Shown here piece by piece: positions 46,561-59,032 of a DNA stretch of 64,000 nt; positions within the stretch are counted from its first letter, which is position 1, and each line of letters begins with the position of its first letter. A program made the position numbers and the translations under genes. The stretch covers positions 498,001 to 562,000 of the forward strand of contig NC_045149.1 in the NCBI RefSeq assembly GCF_008831285.2, in the 5' to 3' direction. The stretch is from Nymphaea colorata (Eukaryota; Streptophyta; Magnoliopsida; Nymphaeales; Nymphaeaceae). The notes under the pieces are model-generated. The model made no database searches. It was not told the origin of the DNA and worked only from the letters and a program-made list of their open reading frames with translations.

Positions 46561-48783
46561 GTCGTCTTGCAAATCCTACCTTTGAAATTTCAAATTTAAC
46601 TACGTTATAAGTAAAGCAATCAATTAAGAAGTTAAACTCATAACAATAATAATTAGAAAGAAATATAGCTTAAAGTGAGAGGATTACAACTCACGAACCA
46701 GAAAGGAGTCCAAAGGCTCCAATTCCCCTTACCTCAAACCAGAAAGGAGTCCAAAGGCTCCAATTCCCCTTACCTCAAGGGTCTTGGGCTGTGTTGGCAT
46801 CAGCAATGATAGTGGGGCATTTATAGTGGTGCACTTTTCAAATTAAGAACTCTGCCCCAGCACTTGTAGACGCGAAATATGACTTGGTTATAAGTCTAAA
46901 ATGCTACCTCTCTCTCTCAGAAGGCGTCAAAGCAAGAAAAAATCATCGATAGAGCGCACTAGATAGAGGTGGCCATGGAAAGGAAGAAAGGTGATTGGAT
47001 TAGAGAAAGCATGTGGGAGAGCGAAAGACATAGAGAGGAGGTCGTCGGGGATAAGAAGCTGCAACATGAAACGTTGTGATGTCTCACAACAGAGCAAGTT
47101 GGTCAGAGAGAGAGAGAGGTCGTCAATAGAGAGAGCACTGGGGAGCTGGTGGTCGGAGAGATTGGGCGGGAGAAAGGTCGTCTATGTTTTACCAGAAAGA
47201 GGAGTTGATCGCCGGTGGTCAGCAATGGGATGCTGCGACTTGAGGAAACACATTCCCTCGCAGCGAGCACCAGAGAGTGATAGTTGTAGAGAGAGAGAGA
47301 GAGAGAGAGAGATAAGGAAGTTCTTTATGTTCTGCCAAAGAGAGTTTTTGGTTTCTGGCCTCAGTTCGTTGGTGATCGGTGGATGGAGGACACATGCTTG
47401 TGAGAGAAAGGAGGCAAGGCGATGAACTGATTAAAAAAAGGGTTCCATCAAACCCTCTTCATATTGCCGTTTCTTTCTAATTTAGACGAGGACAATTTCA
47501 GACCTCTCAGAAATGAACACACCCGACTTGCTGTTGACACGAGTCGGGTGTGCACCTGAATTTGGGCGAAAGAAGACTGGTTTCTGCTGGCCGTACCAGA
47601 CAAGCACAAGTGTTGTATAGCCTTGCATCCAACTGAGAACTCAATAATACATGTGTCTTTGCTCATTATTTGCATTTTGCAAGAATTAATATATGGTGGC
47701 ACGAATAGTTAACAGTTGAACTTCAAGGTACCTTCTCTAGGTGACTTGGAAGGTGCTGTCATAATTGCACCTCCAAGCCCATCTCGGTATTCGTCTGCTA
47801 ACTAAAGGGAATATACTAATGGATGTGAAAAATTGGGAAGCTTCCTTTGCAAAACGAAACTAACAAAAAATATACTATCTTAACGATCTTTTGCATTTTG
47901 TAATCCAGTGTAAGTTCCAACACTAAGCCTTGGTTTAGGAACAATTGATCCTGACGAAGTGAATTGTTTGTCTTCATCAAGTATGTTAAGTTCTTCTAGA
48001 GGCGGGTGGTGGATTAATGTCATAGGCTAGTATGCCACTCTCGAGGCCCCCTTGGTAGTCGACGCACCTAAAAACCAAATTTAAGAGAATCCATTTTTGG
48101 AGACATAAATTACCGGTTTTCAGGGTAAGAAATGTATTGGACTAGAGAGGAATTGAGATCATGTGACTCCTTGTTTTGCACTCACTATATGGACCGTGCA
48201 CTTGTGCTTGTTGGATTTCTTGGTGTATTAATGATTAATAGGCTAATGAGTAAACAGATGGCTTTCATACCACTCGGTAGCCGCACAATTGCAATGGGGC
48301 CATATACATTGTCAATTGATTTTAAAACCATTGATGAAAGCTTACAATGTAACCACCATATGAAATGGACACATGGTTAATGACATGACAAACAACTAGT
48401 TGGCATGCTTGGCTGCAGCTGGGCTTAGCGCTTATTCACCTCCTCCATGTCTCTAAGAGAGAGAGAGAGGCTCAGAGACTCCGACTGACCATGGCTGCTA
48501 TATGCCCCGCACCCACCGTGCACCACCATGCTTGCAATAGAGCCCCCTTTTTTTGACGTGGACAAGGAAGAATAGAAAAGTATTGAGTTGTTGCATACTG
48601 CTCATTGACGGGGTCTCTATAATGGGCGCCTCCATTGGACGTTGAAAGAACTTGGGAGGAGAGGTTCCTTTAAAAGGACATGGTAGAAGAATGGCTTTTC
48701 CTCGTTGCTGCCACTAAATTGCAGCCATGGATGCCAATCCTCCAAAACATTGGCCATGATGGCGCATAACCTCTTAATCCCAT
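46561..48783. other. Intergenic, GA-rich patches, no gene
   Basis: Contains a 41-bp tandem duplication (46696-46777), a GA-rich 46960-47430 stretch with a (GA)n at 47288-47312, and short frames (46991-47425, 48132-48380) with no recognisable motif. Confidence 0.5.
46696..46777. repeat. 41-bp tandem duplication
   Basis: aaccagaaaggagtccaaag plus gctccaattccccttacctca, twice in tandem. Confidence 0.95.
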
Positions 48784-48828
48784 CCTCTCTCTCTCTCTCT
48801 CTCCCTCCCTATATATATATATATATAT

Positions 48829-48865
<37 letters not shown>
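48784..48865. repeat. Palindromic (CT)n-CCCTCCC-(TA)n-GGGA-(GA)n tract
   Basis: Arms are complementary around a TA core, same architecture as 24039-24104. Could form a hairpin of about 35 bp. Confidence 0.95.
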
Positions 48866-48868
<3 letters not shown>

Positions 48869-49454
48869 TCAAAGCCCCCAATCAGCCATGACGGGCTGTG
48901 ATGTCATCCCTTCTTTGAGGTCCCAGGTCATGGCTTCTCATAGGTCATGGTTATGAAAGAGGCCTTTTCATTCTCTCTCTCTCTCTTTTTCCTTGACAAA
49001 GGGCACTTCCACCTCTTAGGAAGGAAGGGCCATGGTAAAATGATGTCTTCCCTCTTAAATCACATGGGTATTTTCGTATGGTCCACGTACTCATCCAAAG
49101 TGGCTACTTAGGCATACTTGGGTACTAAATAGAAACTGATATGAATTGCTTAAATTTACTTGATTTAGTTTTTTTTTAATCAGTTTTCATTTTATTTTTA
49201 GAGTTATTGTTCATTAAAATGTTTTTATTTTTATGTTGCTTTCATTTTTATTTTATTATGCTATTTTGCATATATTGCCCTACCGTACCCACATGTACTA
49301 AAGTTGTAGTGTCCATACCCATACCCATGTAACGTAGCTTCCCTCACTACATGTACTAAAGTTGTAGTGTCTCCCTCACTACTACCACCATATTGCAGCC
49401 ATGGCTGCCACTTCTCCAAAGGACAGCACCCATTGCTACTCCCTTCTCTTTTTT
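48866..49454. other. Intergenic, no gene; small duplication
   Basis: acatgtactaaagttgtagt appears twice (about 49291 and 49351). No coding motif. Confidence 0.5.
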
Positions 49455-50910
49455 TTTTTTTTTTTTGATGGATAGAGCATTCATATGAACTTTTGATTTA
49501 AATTACTTAAAATCAATCAATATACTTGTGATGACAAGTGAACTCATTAGAAACATTTAAATCAATCAATATGGATGTGATTACAAGTTAAACTGAATGA
49601 ATGAACTATAATGGAGCAAATGCTTGACATTAGTCCTATTTGTATTTATGCAAACTTGTGACTACAATCATTTAAATCAACCAACATAGATGTGATGACA
49701 TGTTAAACTCATTGGATCGACTATAATTGAGCAAATAAATACTTTAAATCTCATTCATATTAATATGAACTTGTGATTAAAATAATTTAAATCAAATAGT
49801 ATAGAAAAGAACAGTAAATCAACTCATTCATTGTACTATAAGAAAGCAAATGGACTGCTGAAATTCTATTTGTATTCACATGAACTTATTACTGCAATTA
49901 TTTATATCAAAGAATGTAGATGTTATTATATGTTCAATTGGTTGGATGAACTATAATGGAGAAAATGATTGGCTTTATTGCCACTTGTGTTCACACGAAC
50001 TTGTAATTACAATTAATTAAATCTATCAATACAGATGTGATTACAAGTTAAGCTTGATGGATGAATTATAATGGAGCAAATAAATGACTAAATTTCCGCC
50101 TTATTCATACGTACTTAAGATTACAATCAAATAAATGAATCAATATAGATGTGATTACATATTTAACTCATTGAAACAACTATGATTGAACAAATGAATT
50201 GCTTTAATCTCATTCTTATTCATACGAACTTACGATTAAAATAATTTATATCAATGAATGTAGATATGATTACAAGTTAAAGTCATTGGATTAACTACAA
50301 TGGAGCAAAAAAAAAACATAAATCTCATTCATTTTCATATGGCCTTGTGATTAAAATCATTTATATCAATCAACATAGATGTGATTACAAGTTAAACTAT
50401 TCGATTGACTACAATTCAACAACTGAATGAGTTACAATTCAACAACTGAATGAGTTATCTCACTGGTATTCATATGGACTTGTGACTACAATTATTTAAA
50501 TCCATCAATATAAATGTGAATACAAGTTTGACTCATTGGACAAAGTACAATTAAGCAAATGAATGACTTAAACCTCATTCGTATTCATACAAACTTGTGA
50601 ATAAAATCATTTACATCAAATCATATAGATGTGATTACAAGTTAAACTCATTGGATGAACTAGAATTGAGCAAATAAATCCGTCAACATTCAACAAATTA
50701 ATAATTTAAATGTCATTCGTGTTTATTCGAACTTGTGATTTCAATCATTTAAATTAATCAATATAGAAGTGATTACAAATTTCACTCATTGGATTAATTA
50801 TAATAAAGCAAATAAGTAACTTAAATCTCATTTGTGTTTATACAAACTTGTAACTATAATTTAAACTCATTTGATTAAGTACAATTGAACAAATGGATGA
50901 TCATCTTCAA
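49455..50910. repeat. Divergent tandem array, period about 115 bp
   Basis: About twelve units. The anchor atagatgtgattacaagtta aactcattggat recurs near 49573, 49686, 49800, 49918, 50033, 50149, 50263, 50382, 50511, 50631 and 50763, followed each time by gaactataattgagcaaatgaatg, ctcattcgtattcata and gaacttgtgattacaatcat. Intervals are 113-132 bp. There is no coding potential. Confidence 0.88.
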
Positions 50911-51155
50911 GTTCAGTAGAACTACAAAAACTTTTGAACCAGATCAGAATAAGTGTACAAGGATTGACAAATTCATGCAAAAGCAATAAACAAAAGCTCA
51001 TGAAAAAAAAAGAAGAATAAATAATCTTCATCTCTTAATAGTGAAACTTTTAACAACATTGCTATAAAAGCAAACAGTGAAGAAGATAAGAAAACTCCCA
51101 AAGAAAAAAGAAAAAGGAGACATATAAAAGTAAAATTGCAAAAGAACTACTGAAA
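50911..51155. other. Spacer, A-rich, no gene
   Basis: A-rich DNA between the two repeat arrays. Nothing recognisable. Confidence 0.5.
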
Positions 51156-51985
51156 ACATTTATTGTAGGGGTTTGAATCTTATCCCATTATTTGGGTTGT
51201 GCAAACATAAAGTAATTACTAAAAAAATGCATTACTTTAACTGACAGTATCAAACCATCAATAAAAATTGACTTGCTGCATATTCACGTCAATAAAAGGG
51301 GAAGTTACTGGAAGAAAGCCCTAATGTCAATATAACTAGACCTATAATGATGAGCAAGAGCCGCCAGTGAATATAATATTTATTGATGAATGCAACTGTT
51401 AGTAAATATCTAGGATTTACTGATATTCTACAACCATTAGTAAAGGTTTGAATTTTACTAGTGTTTTTCGTTTTACATTTATTGTAGGGGTTTGAATTTT
51501 ATCCCATTATTTGGGTTGTGCAAACATAATGTAATTACTAAAAAAAATACATTACTTTAACTGACAGTATCACACCATCAGTAAAAATTGACTTGCTTCA
51601 TATTCACGTTAGTAAAAGGGGAAGTTACTGGAAAAAACCCTAATGTCAATATAACTAGACCTACAATGATGGGCAAGAGCTGCTAGTAAATACAATATTT
51701 ATTGATGAATGCATCTGTCAGTAAATATCTAGGATTTATTGAGTAAATATCTAGGATTTATTGATATTCTACAGTAAACCATTAGTAAAGGTATGATACT
51801 AGTGTACTTTTTTGTTAGTAAATGTGGAAGTATGCTGACGTTGTTTGAATCTGTGATTGAAAGTTTCAGTGACAATGTTTATACTGATGGGCTGTGACTT
51901 ATGCTAGTGATACTTATATTAACGAGTTTTTCTTCTTTACTGACACTTTCATCTCATTAGTAAATCTTTCTTTTTTGTATTGGAA
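51156..51985. mobile_element. CACTA-like subterminal repeat region
   Basis: Two 319-bp near-identical tandem copies (51156-51474, 51475-51792) are followed by diverged repeats of attagtaaa and actgaca phrases, ending near 51985 in ctttcttttttgtattg. Plant CACTA elements carry scattered (C/A)GTTAGTAAA-type subterminal repeats and end CTTGTAGTG. The end here is one base off CACTACAAAAAAGAAAG read in reverse. No transposase or opposite terminus was found. Confidence 0.42.
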
Positions 51986-52439
51986 AGAAACACATAGTTT
52001 ACAAGGCTGAATTTAATCAATCAAAAGATTAATCTCTAATCTGACTATGAGATGTGAATCTTTCAACCAACTCTTAAGAACTAGAGTAAAATTTGAATAG
52101 AGACAAGAATGCTAGGCATCATTTGAAATGATCAAGAAATACCTTCTTGACCACCAATATTAAAGCCCTGCAGCTTTGGGAAAACCATTATTGAACTACA
52201 TCATAGTCAATTATTCGCCTTGTGTTGGTTTGCTAGCACAATATAACGAAGGATATTGAATACAACATATCATCTATTATGTCAACATGACGTTTGTGCA
52301 ATATGAGAAAAATTAATTCCACATGAAGAAAACTTGCTTGACATTAGTTTGAATGTGTCAGAAATTGAGACACTATCTATTGTCATGCGATGTTAAAATT
52401 CTATCGAAGTTAAATCCACTTAAATACATTATCGAACAA

Positions 52440-54400
52440 CCATTCATATATGAGAGGATGGAAAAGTAGTAGGTTTTGTTTACATAGTATGATTTGGAAT
52501 ATATATCACATACATTAATCAAGAGACAAGCCATCACATATCAGGTGGCAGATTTCTCTCTATTAGAAAAAAATCTAAGTAAATGATGACTTTCCATAAA
52601 ATAAATCACGATGATAGAACCATCTCTTTTTGTGAAACATGTACTTTGATGTTTCTATAAGCGCTACAAGAGCAAGCATTGGATTTCTTTTCATTACGCC
52701 AAAGAATGAAGTGATTTGTTACTCACTCAATCTGAATTTCTCTTGCATACACAATAGGACTGAATATGAATTCTTAGTTCAGGGGCTTAAAATGTTTCGC
52801 AAATTCAAAGTGCAAGAATTCACTTTTTTGGAGATTCTTCTATTAGAAGAAATTAAATTAAATGATAAAGTCATAATGATAGAACCGGCTCTTTTGTGAA
52901 ACATGTACTTTGATGTTTCTAGAAGCACTGCAACAACAAGCATTGGAGTACTTTTCGTTGCACCAAAGAATGAAATGATTTGTTACTCTATCAAACTGAA
53001 TTTCTCTAGCACGAATATGAATGTTTAATTTAGGGGCTTAAAATGTTTCATAAATTCAAAGTGCAAGAATTCACTTTTTCACATATTCCCTCATAGTTGT
53101 CAGCTAGGCTATAATGGTTTATAACAAGTCAAAGATTAAAAACTAATCCCTTATCAAGAATTTGAAACATCCCTCATAAGATAATTTGAGGAATACCAAC
53201 TTTCACCTATCAAATGAGAACTTAACCTAATTGCTATGATTTGGCTAGGTTAAGTTCTAGCATCACATTCAAACATGAAAAGTCGATCAGATCTTTTGAA
53301 ATAGGTAAACTCGAATAACTAGCATATATCCACAAGAGATGTCTCACAAAGAGAAAAAGGTTATAGGACACATGTCTATAGTTATTTTATTATTGCTAAG
53401 GTTCTCTACATAAGTGGTTCAATTGTTGAGGATAGCAAGATACCAAACCCTCGTCAAACAAATTGTTAGAACATGATGCTATTGACCCACTATGCAAAAG
53501 GGTTGCCATTAATTTTTCAAGAAGTGAATTAAATGTCAATTGCTTGCACCATCAATTCATGCTCCCGTAGCATAACTCAATTCGGTCAGCTCGGTCAGCT
53601 CAACTTGACGTGGTTGGTGCAATCAATCCACTTGCTTCAAATAGACATAAGTATTTTCTAGCAACTACTAGCTATTTCATCAAATGGTTGAAACAATCAC
53701 CCTAAAAATAATTGAAGGATGACATAGGGTGCCTTTCATCCACAAAAACTTTCTATGCAAATTTGGCATCCCTATGACATTGTTTCAGATAATGGCACTC
53801 ATTTTATATAAAATGTGCAATCTCTGCTATAATTATCAAGTACAACTCAAATAAAATTTTGATTCAAACATTAGAAAGAATTCTTCAAATAGGTCAAGAT
53901 TGACATAAAAAATTTCATGATGCACTGTTAGTGTAGCAAATTACTATTTAAACAACAACAAATGCAACATCGCTATAATTGGTGTATAGCATGGAAATTA
54001 TCCTTCCATTTCCCATCCAAAAGCCTGTAATGGAGTTCACTGCTCTCATTGAACTTCTCATCCATAAGTACAAGTGAGGAAGATTAACACAACTCGATCT
54101 CCTTGATGAAAAAGGCTACAAGCAATAGAACATAATGAAGCGACTTGCAGTAGAGTGACTTGGGATTCTACCGAATTTGTCATTGAAACAAAATTTCAAG
54201 TAAATGACAGTTCTTAGATCTATCGCTCCTCTCAAGAGTAAGCCTAATGGCAAATGAGTACCAAATTGACAAGGACCTTATGTTATTAAGGAAGTCTCAC
54301 CTTGCAATTCTTATTGGCTAATTGATGCCGACATGGTTGAAATCTTTGATCCAATCAATGCATTTTACTTCAAGGAATTACAAGCTTAAGTGTAATCACA
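52440..54400 (+). pseudogene. Ty3/gypsy (Tat-type) pol remnant: RNase H-like and integrase
   Basis: A second RNase H-like domain (MYFDVSISATRASIGFLFIT, NEVICYSLNLNFSCIHNRTE YEFLVQGLK from 52639) of the kind found in the Tat lineage of plant gypsy elements is followed by a tandem second copy (52880-53079). Next comes an integrase: DIVSDNGTHFI near 53785, and the C-terminal GPYVIKE near 54270 with DPINAFYFKELQA near 54345. Upstream, YQVADFSLLEKNLS near 52540 fits the RNase H-linker region. The frame is broken throughout. The domain order is gypsy (RT side before integrase). LTRs were not identified. Confidence 0.75.
52616..53079. repeat. 265-bp tandem duplication of the RNase H-like segment
   Basis: agaacc..cttttgtgaaacatgtact starts at 52616 and again at 52881. 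Both copies end in gtgcaagaattcactttttt-like sequence. Confidence 0.88.
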
Positions 54401-55600
54401 AATCAAAATTGCCAACTTTTGAAAAATAAGTTCTCCAACAAATGAATGCCTTTACATTCTCCCCAACCTTTTTACCCCATCCTTTGGAGCATCGATGCTG
54501 AGAAAAAAATTCAAGAGAAAGGGATCTGCCTATCAGTGTGAGGTCCAACCATTCTTGCCTCCTTTGACAAAGGTAATAAAAGATTCATCAATTTCAGCAT
54601 ATTCTCTTTTGGGAGAAAATAAGATTTGAATTTGAATATGATTTTAGAGCATTTTGAGTTGTTGATTAATATCATGGAAGATCTAGAAATATATAAAGAA
54701 AACCAATGACTAAAATATTCTCAGGGTGTCGGTTTGAATGAGATTAGAACTTTCTCTAGTTCCATGGAAGATAGCCACTTTGTGGCTAGAAATTAGCATT
54801 TCAATAGTTCAAACTTTAGAGTTTTAAGATAAATTTTATGAAAGTATGGTATGATCTTAACAATATACGTGCATTTCATACATGTATTACTGGAATTGAT
54901 AAAGTTTTAAGATGAAATATTGAGTGATCTTATATTTTTTAGACTATGAAGATCTAAATGAAGTTCTCTTTCTTTAAAATCAGTTTGGAAACATGTTCCA
55001 ACCTAACTTTAAAAAAGAAAAATGATTTTGAATAAGAGGTTATACATGCATATATAATATAATATATATATACACACACGTATCTTACCTCTCAAAATGA
55101 GATATTTGACAAGGGACTACTTAGCTTATGACCCATGAGGATTCATAGCGGGGCTCTTTAATGTAGAAAGATTGAAAACTAGTTTTTAATCTCCTTTCCC
55201 ACCTTTAATCAACTAAATCAAGATTGCATGAATCAAAATGGCACAAAATGGAAGGAAACAAGAGAATAATCAAACTTGTTTGTCTATGATTTCGCCTTGC
55301 ATGAGTGAATCACATTCATAAGAATGTATCTATCTATAATCATATATGTTGCAGCAAATATAAATTACTCTCTCACGGTGGGATTCACTCATGGTGAGGA
55401 GTTAAAGATGGTTTAGGCTATCTATTTTGAAATGGACTTGGCCATGAGACCCTTTTCAAAACTTTTCATGGGTTCTTTTTTTAGAAAAACCAATTTATGC
55501 ACGTGTTATTTATTAAAATATACATTGATCGTAGCTTTTCTTAGTTGGACATTATTCCCAGCTATAAATAAGAATGAAAATGAGTCAATGCCAACATGAT
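54401..55600. other. Likely post-pol spacer of the gypsy remnant, no gene
   Basis: AT-rich. The first 200 bp still read as a degraded Ser/Lys-rich tail. The rest has no motif. A (TA)n/(CA)n patch lies at 55057-55080. Confidence 0.4.
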
Positions 55601-57200
55601 GTGATGCTTTCATGCATTGAAGTTGGTTCCATTGAGTCTTTTGGTCTTGGCTAGTGCTAAGGCTCCCACTCTAGAAGTCATTTTGGAATTTGACAAACGT
55701 GGCTTTGATACCAATGATGGAGTTGTAGTAGCGGAACGACGCCTTTGTTCAGACATGTCCCCTCAGCAAGTTCACTACCAGAATCTCCAGAATGTATATG
55801 CGAGCATCAAGTTGCAGAGGCAACAATGACTAAAAAGGAAGAACACAAAAACCAGAGGATTGTAGATATCCTGGTTTGCTTATGTGAGGCATCGATTAGG
55901 GCAAAAATCAATTCAGATACCTAGATGGTGAAGTGCTTAATAAAATATTTAAATATTTATTTACAAACCAGTTTGCAAGTTTATCTTGTTACTGTGAGTG
56001 GCCCCCTCACAGTTAGGAGATGGAAGGGATAGGGCACATGGCCACTATCCAACAACCTGCTGCTAGGAAACTTGGGTACCCTCATTTTAATATGTGTGTA
56101 TTCTTCTGTCCGCTGACCCTAAGGTCATAGGTATTCTTTGGCCGACGACTCGATAGTATCCTCCCTAAGTTCTGTCTGACCTCAGCAGAGTTCTCTGCCT
56201 GGATCCTTCATTTGCATCGTCTATAGCAGCGTCGACCAGAAGGGGTGAACAAGTCAGGCCTTCGATCGCCCTTCTGGGCACCGGTGGGTTCGGTCGAGCC
56301 TTTCCTCAATCTCTCATTTTTAACCTCCCATACGCTCAACATGTTCCCAAGCCCCGGGTTGCCTTCAGATGGGCCTCTGATGTGTGATCTCGCCTGGCGA
56401 CTACAAGACCCCTCGGCATCCTCTTGGCACCTGACAACAGCAATTGGTGTGCAAAGCAGAGGAGCAGTACTCTGCTTCCCGGATATGCTGGACCTTGCTG
56501 CAGTCGGCAAGACATTACTTTCCCCCTTGTAGCCGTGGGAAGTTTGGGCCTCAGCCTACGGGCTTGGACGTCTGTGACTAGCCTTGGTTGGCACTGGACT
56601 TCCGGTGCTAGTCTTAGTCGTAGGGTGGTGTGCATGTTAGCTTTGGTTTGTATGTGGTTGTGGAATGCTGAGTGAGGTAGAAATTGAAGCATTCTATAAT
56701 TCTTAAGACCTTTTTCTTTTCTGTAGTCTCTGTAATAGGTTGTGGGCAGGGATCATTTGTACCGAGGGTATTTAGCCGGGAATCCTGTCCAGTAAGGATA
56801 ACCTCCTCCATTGTAAAAGCGTCTGCACCCAGCCATAGTCGGCATCCTAGGGAGGAGTCAATCACCTAGCCACTTATCCCTTGCCAGATGCCCACCACCA
56901 AAGGCCACTGGCCGGACACAAACTAAGTAGTTGAGCTAGCTGACAGTGACAAGCATACATAACTCAAGGTTGATTGCACAATTGAGGCCAGTGACAGAGC
57001 TAGAATTTTTTTTGGCTGTGGGGCGTATACTAACTAGTGGAAAAATTTGCATAGATACTAAAGATAGGGGTTAGAGCAGTGCAAAATCTTCAACTGCACC
57101 CATATATACCAACCCAATGTAAGGGACATTTCAGTCAATTTAAAAAAAAAAATGGACAATTTAGAGATTTTAAAATGAACTATATTTCGTGGTGTTTGTT
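55601..57200. other. GC-richer segment, no gene recognised
   Basis: 55970-56900 is GC-richer than its flanks and carries overlapping open frames on both strands (56208-56692), none with a known motif. Probably part of a retroelement LTR or spacer. A stretch near 56995-57160 (agtgacagagctagaatttt) resembles an end of a short dispersed repeat. Confidence 0.4.
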
Positions 57201-58479
57201 GTGGGGCTCGACTCAAGTGGCAGTGGCAATGCATGGTGTTTGACTGGGTTTCAAGGGGAGCTTTAATGGGAGGTAGCTCCGCTACTTATCGTGGCCCATC
57301 CTGCCAAGGGAGAAAGGTCAAAGATCAATCGTGTCCCTGATTGGCTGAGCAGCCATGGCCAACCTTGCCAAGGGGCACGACTGGCAAGCGACTACCCTTG
57401 GTGGTGGGTGGTCTGTCGTCCACATTTTAATTGGACTCGGTCGCCAACTACTTGTGTCTATGGCTGAACGTTTTGAATCGTGAAGCAAATTAGTTAACCA
57501 GCTCATAATAAGTTCTTATGCATACCAAACTGTTAGCTAAGATTTTTTTCCTCCTGAGGGCACTATACAAATTAAAATTTTTGGTTATATTAACCAATAA
57601 AATTTAATTTTCAAAACCAATTTTAATTTTCAAAATCTTAGAGCCCAAGCTGGTTTGAACAAATGCCGACCCTTGTGGGAAACACATTGGGCTATCTATC
57701 TCATACACACCTTCGGTTGGGAACCTTTTTTAATCGACTGTTATATTTTCTTCCAGTTATATCCTTGTTTCCGTTTGGAAACGGCAAAGTATATGAGATA
57801 AAATTTTGTTAGAAATTAAAGAATATGCAGGAAACTGCATATAACATGATACTCGAAAATAGTACTCCTTAAAATAAACAACATTTAAAAATATAGAATG
57901 GAAACTTTTTCAAATGTTGCGTGCGACTTGGACGTACTTTTAATTAATCCTGTTAGAAAAAGTAATTGAGCAAAATAGAAGTAGTCCACAACAAGTTTAA
58001 AATTAATACTATTGTGAAAATTTCTTTAATTATTTTGTGGGATCGGAGGAGATGCGTATAATCTTTGAATGATTCTCATATCAATCGAAATCCGAGGCTC
58101 CAAACAATATCGTTTTTGTCGTTGCGAAAAATAAAATACGAAAAATATAAATTTATGACTATGTGAAGAGCCCCGATGAAATTTTTAGAACCGGCACTTC
58201 CTTTTTGGCAACAATTGACAAGGAATATGCTTTTATTACAAAGTCATCTTCTTGCAGAGTTTTTATTTTCTTTTTCCTACTCTCGGGACCACTCTCTTTC
58301 TGTAGATCAACATTAAGCGTGCTTCTACATATATGTAAAAGCTAAAAAGAACGTTAGTTACTATTATCAAAATTAGCCATCTAAACAAGAATTTCTCTTT
58401 CTCCTAGATGGCCACCCTTTTATATATGTATTGTTGGGACCACCACCATCAATTTCATCAAAATGAATTAAAATGCACA
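57201..58479. other. Intergenic, AT-rich, no gene
   Basis: No motif-bearing frame on either strand. Confidence 0.5.
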
Positions 58480-58865
58480 TCTCGATCCAAAAAAGATCGA
58501 GCATGAAAAAACAATTAATGTCCGATTAAAAAAGTGGATCAAATTCGGATTTAATGAATGACATTTGATCAAATTCGAACATACATAACTATCTGATCTG
58601 ATTCGAATAAGAATTCGGATCAGATTCACTTTTAGACAAATATATTATATCTAATGCTATTACATTTTAAAAATTGACAAAATCTGGTTCAAAGTTTGGA
58701 TTTGGATATTAATATAAAAATCGGATTAAGATCAAATTCAGCTTGTAAAATCAGATTTCATTCCTATTTGAATATGACTTCTCTTTATTGGAAATTCAAA
58801 TCTGAATACCTGAACATAAAAAAAAAAAAAGCGGATATGATTAAATGTATAACCACAACCATATC
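58480..58865. repeat. AT-rich dispersed repeat, second copy
   Basis: Shares ordered phrases with 12770-13075: attttaaaaattg, ggtttggatttgg-like, attcctatttgaatatgact, aattcaaatctgaatacctg, gatatgattaaatgtata. Same orientation. Confidence 0.55.
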
Positions 58866-59032
58866 AAATCATGAGCCACATTTCAAACTTATCTATTGCC
58901 ATGTTCTTTTTCCTCATCATGATCGCATAAGCGATTAAGCAGAACAAAAGGCAAGAAAAGAAAGGGAAAAGAAATCAGAAAGCACATTGATCGTTCCCAT
59001 TTTCGACTCCTATTTAGTTAGAGACCAAGTAA

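Noticed and set aside
49455-50910. CRISPR-like array
   Set aside because: The repeated unit is about 115 bp without a constant short repeat and unique spacers, and the DNA is plant nuclear.
56208-56692. Cluster of overlapping frames of 80-118 codons on both strands
   Set aside because: No domain and no consistent coding signal; GC-rich repeat-like DNA.
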